From JAADHY01 sp964428935 (GTDB lineage Bacteria; Planctomycetota; Planctomycetia; Planctomycetales; Planctomycetaceae): a DNA stretch of 19,587 bases. The stretch spans positions 1-19,587 of the forward strand of contig CAYSAG010000071.1 of the NCBI GenBank assembly GCA_964428935.1, written 5' to 3'. The notes beneath the pieces were generated by a model, which saw only the letters and a program-made list of their open reading frames with translations, did not search any database and had not been told where the DNA came from. Made by a program: the position numbers and the translations under genes. Shown here piece after piece: positions 14,216 to 19,587 of the stretch; within the stretch, counting starts at the first letter, position 1; each line of letters opens with the position of its first letter.

Positions 14216-15988
14216 ATGAGTAAGCTTGCAAGAGCTTGTCTTGTACTCTGCTGGGGAGTGTTGTCGGTGTGTCCGGTTTGCGCGGCAGACGAGCCGGTCC
14301 TGCACTTTACGAACCGAAAAGACACGAGGCGGTGGTTCGAGCAGGCTCGGTTCGGCATTTTCATTCACTGGGACCCACGGAGCAACGTGAAACTGGGCTC
14401 CTTCGACCCAGACATTCGTCCGCAGGTGAAGCGGGCGCAGGCAGCGGCCATGTTCGACCAAGTCGGGCCGAACACCTACAAGTGGCAGACCTGGAACCCG
14501 GTCCATTTCGACCCGTCCGCGTGGGTGGAGCTGTTCCGCGAGGCCGGAGCGCGTTACGCCACATTCACCACCATGCACGCTTTCGGCTTCTGCAACTTCG
14601 ACAGCCCGTTCACCGACTTCGATGTCCTGTCCACGGCCTACAAGAAAGACATTGTCCAACAATTGGCTCAGGCGGCCAAAGGGCGGCTGCCACTCATGTG
14701 GTACTACAACGCGGCGGCGGCCGAAGGCGGACGACACATTCCCAAAGAGCTGTGGCCCGATTGGTACAAAAGCCTTTGGAGGAACGTGAAAACCTACGAC
14801 GAGCTGCGGGCCAAGAACATTCTGCACCTCATTACGAACACCGACCGTTACGGCAAAGTCGCCGGCATTTGGTGGGACGGTGGCGGCAAGTGGGACATGC
14901 GCGAGCCGGCCAACCGGGGCCTCTTGAGACGCCTTTTCCAGGCACAACCGTGGCTGATCATGAGTCCGCGCTGCGGCCACCCGGACCACAAGCCGGACTG
15001 GCGGTGCTCGGAACAGCGGGTCGGGGCCTTCAAAATGGAACCGCAGTGGGAAATGTGCGTTCCCATTGAATCGAGCGTCTGGTTTTGGGCCGGAGGAAAA
15101 GAGAACAACACGAAAGACGTCGAGCACTGCTTGAAGCTGCTCGTCATGTGTGCGACGCGCGACGGAAACCTGTTGTTGAACATCAGCCCCATGCCCGACG
15201 GACGAATCCAGCCGCTGCAGGCGTCGATTCTGCGGGGCATGGGACGGTGGCTGCGCCGCTACGGCGAGAGCATTTATTCGACCCGAGGCGGTCCGTACAG
15301 GCCAGGGCCGTGGGGCGGAGCCACGCGGCGCGGCAACACGGTTTACTTGCACGTGCTGCAAGTCCTGCAAGACGGCCAGCTCCAGTTGCCCCCGCTGCCC
15401 GCTCGGGTTGTCTCTGCCAGCATGCTCACGGGCGGAACGGTTCGGCTCGAGCAAGACGACAAAGGGCTCAGGCTCTTCCTGGACGACGTGGCCCGGCAGG
15501 CTCCAATCGACCGCATTGTGAAGCTGACGGTGGACCGAAATACGCTCGAGCTGGAACCGATTCGGACCGACGGCAGTTCGTCTTTGGCCAGTCAGGCCAC
15601 CGCCGTCGCCAGCAGCGAGTTCTCGTACAAACGGCCGAGCGGGAAGCGAGTGGTCGACGCGGCCGCCAACGTGGTCCGCTCGGACGGCGGCCCGGGCGGC
15701 TACTGGACGGCTCAGCCCGACGACCAACAGCCGTGGCTGGCCCTGCAGTTCCAGAAGCCGGTCACCTTCCGGCAGGTCTACGTGGTCGAGAAGCACACCC
15801 GCATTCGGAAATTCGAAATCCAGGCAGCCGGAGGGACGGGCCAGTGGCAAACGCTCTACCGCGGCGAGCGCATGAACTACTGCTCGGTCCGACTCGCTCA
15901 ACCCGTGACCGCCAGCCGAGTGCGAGTCGTCGTTCTGGAGACGGCCAACGACCCGCCACAAATTCGCCAGTTTGACATTTTTCCGTAA
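14216..15988 (+). CDS. GH29-like (alpha-L-fucosidase family) secreted hydrolase with F5/8 type C domain
   Basis: 590 residues. GGAGGT lies five bases before the ATG, and residues 1-23 are a signal peptide ending VCPVCA. Residues ~30-355 form a GH29 (alpha/beta)8 barrel: FGIFIHWDP (46-54; usual HWG), YKWQTWNPVHFDPSAWVELFREAGARY, IWWDGGGKWD with the likely nucleophile D221, and GNLLLNISPMPDG (317-329). Residues ~455-590 are a discoidin-like domain (WTAQPDDQQPWLALQF, YVVEKHTRIRKFEIQAAG). The usual KHHDGF segment is MHAFGF (120-125), so one catalytic-site His is replaced. GH29 enzymes release L-fucose, acting with sulfatases on fucoidan, but this change leaves the substrate open. It is in one unit with the deacetylase. 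Confidence 0.88.
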   Translation: MSKLARACLVLCWGVLSVCPVCAADEPVLHFTNRKDTRRWFEQARFGIFIHWDPRSNVKLGSFDPDIRPQVKRAQAAAMFDQVGPNTYKWQTWNPVHFDPSAWVELFREAGARYATFTTMHAFGFCNFDSPFTDFDVLSTAYKKDIVQQLAQAAKGRLPLMWYYNAAAAEGGRHIPKELWPDWYKSLWRNVKTYDELRAKNILHLITNTDRYGKVAGIWWDGGGKWDMREPANRGLLRRLFQAQPWLIMSPRCGHPDHKPDWRCSEQRVGAFKMEPQWEMCVPIESSVWFWAGGKENNTKDVEHCLKLLVMCATRDGNLLLNISPMPDGRIQPLQASILRGMGRWLRRYGESIYSTRGGPYRPGPWGGATRRGNTVYLHVLQVLQDGQLQLPPLPARVVSASMLTGGTVRLEQDDKGLRLFLDDVARQAPIDRIVKLTVDRNTLELEPIRTDGSSSLASQATAVASSEFSYKRPSGKRVVDAAANVVRSDGGPGGYWTAQPDDQQPWLALQFQKPVTFRQVYVVEKHTRIRKFEIQAAGGTGQWQTLYRGERMNYCSVRLAQPVTASRVRVVVLETANDPPQIRQFDIFP

Positions 15989-16205
15989 AACACTGGCGCG
16001 GGAGGTGGGGCCGCACAGCAGGGCAGACGGCGGATTTCTGTCGCCTTCGGTCGACCAGCGGTTGCAATTGGCCAAGCGACCAAAGTAAACTTGCGTTTGT
16101 CCGGTTTCGTGCTCGGACTTTCCGCACTTGTGAATCCCACCCACGCCAAGGGTCCGCACGTTGCCTACACGGTTCCTCGACACGTCTGAAACAGGGAGAA
16201 GTACC

Positions 16206-17420
16206 ATGACTGAGAACGTTTCGCGCCGAGACTTCTTGAAGACGGGAGCCACGGTGGCTGCCGCCGCCACGACCGCCGTCACGCCAACCTACACGGTCTA
16301 CGCGGGCAACCCCGACAACAAGGACACCCGAGGCATTTTGAATTACAACGAGCAAATGGAGTACCGCCGGGGTGGAAAGACGAACCTCATGTTCTCGGCG
16401 GTGTGCCTGGGGGGTCACTGGAAGCGAGTGAACACGGTCGTCCCGGGCCTCTTCAAAGGCCGCAGTTGGCTCAGCGCCGACTTGAACAGCAAGGAGTTCG
16501 AGAAGAACCGCTACGACGTCGTCACGCGGTGCATTGAGCGAGGCATCAACTACATCGACGCCTGCACGAAGCAGGAATGCATCATGTACGCCAAGGCCCT
16601 GAAGGGCCGACGCGACAAAATGTACCTGGGCTTTTCGTGGTACCAGGAGGAAATGAGGCATTTGAGCCGCGAGTGGCACAAGGCGGCCAAGCGCGGCAAG
16701 CCGTACCCGCCGGGATGGATCACTCAGAAACTGAAGGAAGCGCTGGACCACGGGTTCAAAGAGACCGGTCTGGACTACGTCGACGTGTGGCGAATCACGT
16801 GCTACGAGAAGAGCAGCCAGCACGCCGACAACGAAATGGAAGAAATGCTGGAGGCTCTGGCCTGGGCGAAGAAGACGGGCCGAGCCCGTTTCACCGGCAT
16901 TTCCTCGCACGACCGGCCGCACATCAAGAAGTGGATTCAGTTGGCTCCGAAGGAGCTGGAGGTCATTTGCACGCCCTACACCGCAAAAACCAAAATGCAG
17001 GGCACGAAAATTGTGCAGGCCGAAGAAGGAAACTCCACTCGGGTCGTCCGCGACGAGGGCACCGGGTGGGAGAACACCTTGTGGTACATGATGCAAAAGT
17101 GCGACGTGGCCTGGTTCGGCATCAAGCCGTTTGCAGGCGGGTCCATTTTCCAGGGGACCAGCGCTCCAGACGACCCGCACCGAGAAGAAGACGACCGAAT
17201 CGCCCGGTTGACCATTCGGGCCATTCTGACCAACCCGGTCATTACGGCTCCCATTCCGGGACTGATTACTCCGGAGCAGGTCGACAACGTCGCTTTGGCC
17301 GTCCTGCAGCGTCGGGCTTTGGACGTGAAGGAACAGGCCGACCTGGACCGCGCGACGGACCGAGCGTTTGCCAACTTGCCCGACCACTACCAGTTCCTGA
17401 AGAACTGGGAGTACGTCTAA
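16206..17420 (+). CDS. Tat-exported aldo/keto reductase-fold protein lacking canonical tetrad residues
   Basis: 404 residues; ATG at 16206 with GGGAG seven bases upstream. Tat signal NVSRRDFLKTG, then an Ala-rich core to ~residue 33. AKR barrel features: RCIERGINYIDAC (108-120), GFKETGLDYVDVWRI (183-197), GRARFTGISSH (225-235), FGIKPFAGG (304-312), ITAPIPGL (346-353). In classic AKRs the tetrad is Asp, Tyr, Lys, His. Here D118 is kept, but by eye the Tyr aligns with Q123, Lys with S144 (GFSW), and His with T198 (RITCYE). Typical NADPH reduction is therefore doubtful. Tat-exported AKR-like proteins recur in Planctomycetota, function unknown. It stands alone, 217 bases after the GH29-like gene and before the tetraheme cytochrome. 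Confidence 0.88.
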   Translation: MTENVSRRDFLKTGATVAAAATTAVTPTYTVYAGNPDNKDTRGILNYNEQMEYRRGGKTNLMFSAVCLGGHWKRVNTVVPGLFKGRSWLSADLNSKEFEKNRYDVVTRCIERGINYIDACTKQECIMYAKALKGRRDKMYLGFSWYQEEMRHLSREWHKAAKRGKPYPPGWITQKLKEALDHGFKETGLDYVDVWRITCYEKSSQHADNEMEEMLEALAWAKKTGRARFTGISSHDRPHIKKWIQLAPKELEVICTPYTAKTKMQGTKIVQAEEGNSTRVVRDEGTGWENTLWYMMQKCDVAWFGIKPFAGGSIFQGTSAPDDPHREEDDRIARLTIRAILTNPVITAPIPGLITPEQVDNVALAVLQRRALDVKEQADLDRATDRAFANLPDHYQFLKNWEYV

Positions 17421-17737
17421 GGAGTCGTCCGGGGCCTGAACGGCTCGACGCCACTCGGCCTTTGCTGGGACGGAAGCGACGAGGCCGTCGTGGCGTGCGG
17501 CGGCCTCGGCCTTCTCCCGCTTTTGCTCGTTGGCCTCGGTCCGGCTCGGACGCGGGGACCGCTGAGCGTCCCGGGTTGGAGTAACGGGAGGCAGTCGAGC
17601 GTGGTCACGCCAATGCTTTCCGCGTGGTCGCGGTGACCCGACGTCGAAAGCCTTGCAGCTCGGTCCGCGGTTCTTCCTCGCAGGTTCGCCAGTCGACGAA
17701 CTCCGCAGGCGGAAGGTTGTTTGTTCGAGGTGTTGGA
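17421..17737. other. Intergenic region between AKR-like and tetraheme cytochrome genes
   Basis: 317 bases. The main element is the hairpin at 17480-17508. The remainder before the cytochrome holds an 8-base direct repeat GCGTGGTC (17599-17606, 17622-17629) and GGTCAC/GTGACC arms (17603-17608, 17633-17638), both of uncertain meaning. No -35/-10 pair was convincing. Confidence 0.35.
17480..17508 (+). terminator. Hairpin after the AKR-like gene, possible terminator
   Basis: CGAGGCCGTCG (17480-17490) pairs with CGGCGGCCTCG (17498-17508), 11 bp with one G-U and a 7-base loop. TTTT occurs only 13 bases later (17521-17524), so it is not a textbook intrinsic terminator. Confidence 0.45.
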
Positions 17738-18322
17738 ATGAAACGCTTCCTTACGCTCTTGACCGTCGTGGCCGTTGCGGCGTCGTGGTGGTGGAGCGGT
17801 CGTGGCGACGAACGTTCCGGCACGGCCGCAGCTGCTCCGCCTTTGTCTCTGGAAGGTTACTTGGACGAGAAACTGCCGGAGGCCGACCACGACCGTCCGA
17901 AGCTGAAGGTCGACAACAGCGCCTGCTACGTCTGTCACGAAAACCTGGCGGACGAGCCGTTGGTCGTCCGACACGGCCAGTCGGACGAGAAGATTGGGTG
18001 CGTCAAGTGTCACGGCGAGTCGCTGGCTCACCGCAACGACGAGGACAACGTTACCCCGCCCGACAAAATGTACGGACTGCGGGACATCGACCGAATGTGT
18101 CGGGAGTGCCACGAGTCGCACGACGTGGCGGCCCGGAAAGTGCTTCTGCGGTGGAAGCAGCGCTGTCCCGAAAAGACCGACCCGCGTCGAATCGTGTGCA
18201 CCGACTGCCACTTCCGTCACCGGTTGGCCGTGCGCACGGTGCGGTGGGACAAGAAGACGGGCCGGCTGCTGACCAATGAACCGCCGAAAAGCTCTGACTC
18301 ACAGCCGGCCGGCGGGAACTGA
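17738..18322 (+). CDS. Secreted or membrane-anchored tetraheme cytochrome c
   Basis: 194 residues from the ATG at 17738 (GAGGTG five bases upstream; a longer frame from 17624 only adds basic low-quality sequence). Residues 4-19 are a hydrophobic signal or single anchor (FLTLLTVVAVAASWWW). Four heme-attachment motifs follow: CYVCH (63-67), CVKCH (88-92), CRECH (121-125) and CTDCH (154-158). Extra histidines such as H79, H98, H128 and H161 may be distal ligands. It resembles small c3/NapC/NrfH-type multiheme cytochromes that shuttle electrons in the periplasm, but no specific subfamily is recognised and no partner oxidoreductase is adjacent. The C-terminal ~30 residues are polar. Role in respiration or detoxification is unassigned. 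Confidence 0.9.
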   Translation: MKRFLTLLTVVAVAASWWWSGRGDERSGTAAAAPPLSLEGYLDEKLPEADHDRPKLKVDNSACYVCHENLADEPLVVRHGQSDEKIGCVKCHGESLAHRNDEDNVTPPDKMYGLRDIDRMCRECHESHDVAARKVLLRWKQRCPEKTDPRRIVCTDCHFRHRLAVRTVRWDKKTGRLLTNEPPKSSDSQPAGGN

Positions 18323-18543
18323 GCCGACGCGGGACCCGGCCGGTCCGGAGCGAGAGCGTCGCAAGCCGCGAGCCTCATGGCCCGTTCGCCACCCGGCCCG
18401 GGCAAAGCCCCTTCCGCAGACCGCGAGCGCCCTGCCGCGTCGAACAGCTCCGGCGCTCGTCCCACGTCTCCACATCGCAGGCCTCCACGTCCGGACGCAC
18501 GACGGACTTTGTGATTTCGAGGAACGGCCTGTTGAAGTCCCCG

Positions 18544-18594
18544 CTTCCCGCGTTCGCGGCAGAAGGTGGCTCGCCCAGAAAGCCGGGTGAGGGA
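18544..18594. repeat. Putative dispersed intergenic repeat, copy 1
   Basis: It contains a tight dyad CCGCG-TT-CGCGG (around 18548-18559), then CTCGCCC (18570-18576) that pairs with GGGTGAG (18585-18591, one G-U). Read on the minus strand it gives CCCTCACCCGGC ... GCGAGCCACC, a pattern I associate with dispersed non-coding repeats of planctomycete and other GC-rich genomes. Copy number cannot be judged here. Confidence 0.4.
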
Positions 18595-18667
18595 CTTTCC
18601 AATCCCAGCCTTTCGTGGGACCGTTCAGACCGAAAGCCCCGGTCCCGGCCGCCCCTTGACCGACGCG

Positions 18668-18710
18668 GCTCCCCCCATCCGCCCTTCGGGCACCTTCTCC
18701 CCTGGGAAGA
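18668..18710. repeat. Putative dispersed intergenic repeat, copy 2 (different type)
   Basis: GCCC-TTC-GGGC (18681-18691) followed by CTTCTCCC/GGGAAGAG arms (18694-18711, imperfect). Read on the minus strand it gives the pattern GGGGAGAAGGTGCCCGAAGG then GCGGATGGGGGG, similar to widespread short intergenic repeats. Confidence 0.4.
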
Positions 18711-18880
18711 GACCGTGCTGCTTTTCGGGACTTGTGAGCCGACGAGTTGTGGCGGTCAGGTCTTGAGCGGGAGCTGGAAGAAACCTCCTTGTCGTTCAAA
18801 AATCCAACCCACAGGGGGTATCTGTGCATGCTAACAGTAGAGTCAAAAAGTGAAAGCAAGCACACAACGGCGACAGGAGG

Positions 18881-19569
18881 TTGACAAAGGTCCGAACCCA
18901 TCGCGGTTTCGATCGCCCCCTGGACGCGGCAGTCGCTCGAGTGGCAAGCCATCGACAAAAGGTTGCCGGCGAATCATCTGGCTCGAATCGTCTCTTTCTG
19001 TGTGGACTGTTATCTGGACCTCAGCGGCCCGCTACAGGAATTACGGTCGCCAGGACAGTCCGGCCTTTCCGCCGGTCCTGCTGCTGAAGGCCCTTCTGTA
19101 CCAAGTGCTGCTGGGGCATCTCAGTTCGTCCACCTGGTCCCGCGAGGCACAGCAGTCCGATCCGATAAAGTGGCTGCTGTTTGGTGGCAACGTGTCCCGT
19201 CGGCGGTGGTACGCGTTCCGGGACCGCATCGGTCCTTACCTGGACGAGACGATCGCTCAGGTGCTGGCGTGGGCTCAGAGCTTGGGGCTGAACCAGGCCG
19301 AGGAATGCCTGGTGGATGGCACCTTTGTGGCCGCGAATGCTTCGCGTCATCGGATGCTGAATGCGAAGCGTTTGCAAGCCCGTTGCCGGGAGCTGGAGGA
19401 AGCGACGAGGGGTGCGATCGCTGTGATGCGCGCGGGATGGGGGCGAGGGGGTTGTGATCCAATTGGCCTGCGCCCTGCTCTGGTACAGGCGACTCCACCG
19501 TCTGGTCACGAGTTGAAGATTTTTGAGATAGGCTCTACTCAAGGGCTCCGCCCTTGGTATCCCGAGTGA
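18881..19569 (+). pseudogene. Frameshifted IS transposase (IS1182-like / DUF772 type), degraded
   Basis: Transposase-like sequence is spread over three frames: from 18881 TKVRTHRGFDRPLDAAVAR; from about 18936 SLEWQAIDKRLPANHLARIV then SFCVDCYLDLS; from about 19024 ARYRNYGRQDSPAFPP and LLLKALLYQ onward. Each junction is a net +1 change, so an intact protein cannot be made. The third part contains a DUF772-like N-domain, SRRRWYAFRDRIG, and the first catalytic Asp in ECLVDGTFVAANASRHRM. AGGAGG directly abuts the TTG at 18881, too close to serve it. After about 19410 (ELEEA) the residues no longer look like transposase, and a CAAGGGC-TCC-GCCCTTG hairpin lies at 19540-19556. The later DDE residues are absent, so the 3' end is truncated or scrambled. 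Family assignment is by motif pattern. Confidence 0.75.
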
Positions 19570-19587
19570 AGCCAGAGCGGCAGAGGA

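Larger units (their letters stand above)
18323..18880. other. Intergenic region with repeat-like hairpins before the transposase remnant
   Basis: No gene is supported in about 560 bases. CCGGCCGG copies at 18305-18312 and 18336-18343 straddle the cytochrome stop and may form a hairpin. Two repeat-like hairpin blocks (18544-18594 and 18668-18710) lie in the middle. The last ~100 bases before 18881 are less GC-rich and may hold the left end of the insertion element; no inverted-repeat pair could be matched. Confidence 0.45.

Noticed and set aside
14054..16282. Long minus-strand open frame (742 codons) opposite the GH29-like gene
   Set aside because: Antisense to a protein with signal peptide, GH29 motifs and F5/8 domain; composition is that of a shadow frame.
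15762..17387. Long minus-strand open frame (541 codons) opposite the AKR-like gene
   Set aside because: No recognisable domain; the plus strand carries a Tat signal and AKR barrel motifs.
18881..19569. Programmed ribosomal frameshifting in the transposase
   Set aside because: Two separate +1 breaks, no slippery heptamer or stop-codon context, and a missing 3' half point to decay instead.
1..19587. tRNA, rRNA, CRISPR array or phage genes
   Set aside because: No cloverleaf with a T-loop GTTCGA context, no regularly spaced repeats, and no phage structural or integrase proteins were seen.

Overview
The window (about 19.6 kb, GC-rich) looks like a chromosomal stretch of a Planctomycetota bacterium, probably Pirellulales-like. 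The evidence is the gene mix: a secreted sulfatase and a GH29-type hydrolase each carrying an F5/8 (discoidin) domain, a DUF1571 protein, a DUF1080 protein, Tat-exported sugar isomerase and aldo/keto-reductase-like proteins, a YVTN beta-propeller fused to a diheme cytochrome, and a secreted tetraheme cytochrome. Genus and species cannot be read from the sequence. I saw no rRNA, tRNA, CRISPR array or prophage.

Layout. Positions 2-1114 (+): the C-terminal part of a sulfatase, cut by the window edge. 1115-1560: intergenic, with a possible 58-residue secreted ORF on the minus strand and a TATAAT-led structured leader. 1561-1932 (+): a small secreted His/Tyr-rich protein with a perfect 10-base Shine-Dalgarno. 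2129-5149 (-): XRE-cupin regulator, tdh, kbl (threonine to glycine plus acetyl-CoA), with a promoter/dyad module at 5233-5260. 5487-6329 (+): coproheme decarboxylase chdC/hemQ. 6554-7714 (-): exported DUF1571 protein. 8246-12073 (-): YVTN/diheme cytochrome, DUF1080 protein, and Tat sugar isomerase-like protein, closed by an intrinsic terminator. 12802-15988 (+): secreted NodB-type deacetylase and GH29-like protein, tightly spaced. 16206-17420 (+): Tat-exported AKR-fold protein without the canonical catalytic tetrad. 17738-18322 (+): tetraheme c-type cytochrome. From 18323: repeat-like hairpins, then a frameshifted insertion-sequence transposase at the right edge.

How the genes fit together. 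Most products are predicted to be exported. Sulfatase, GH29-like hydrolase, deacetylase, DUF1080 and the isomerase-like protein fit an extracytoplasmic programme for sulfated, possibly fucose-containing or N/O-acetylated glycans. DUF1080 plus the isomerase-like protein could form a 3-keto-sugar route (inference). The two multiheme proteins imply periplasmic electron transfer, and chdC supplies heme by the coproporphyrin route. The threonine operon is a separate, locally regulated catabolic unit.

The observations most worth following up are: the AKR-fold protein missing Tyr/Lys/His of the tetrad; the GH29-like protein with an altered His-His motif; the deacetylase flanked by two apparently duplicated beta domains; the His/Tyr-rich protein with its unusually strong translation signal; and the perfect dyad sitting in the spacer of the regulator's promoter. 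No single locus can be declared a new defence or mobile system from this sequence.
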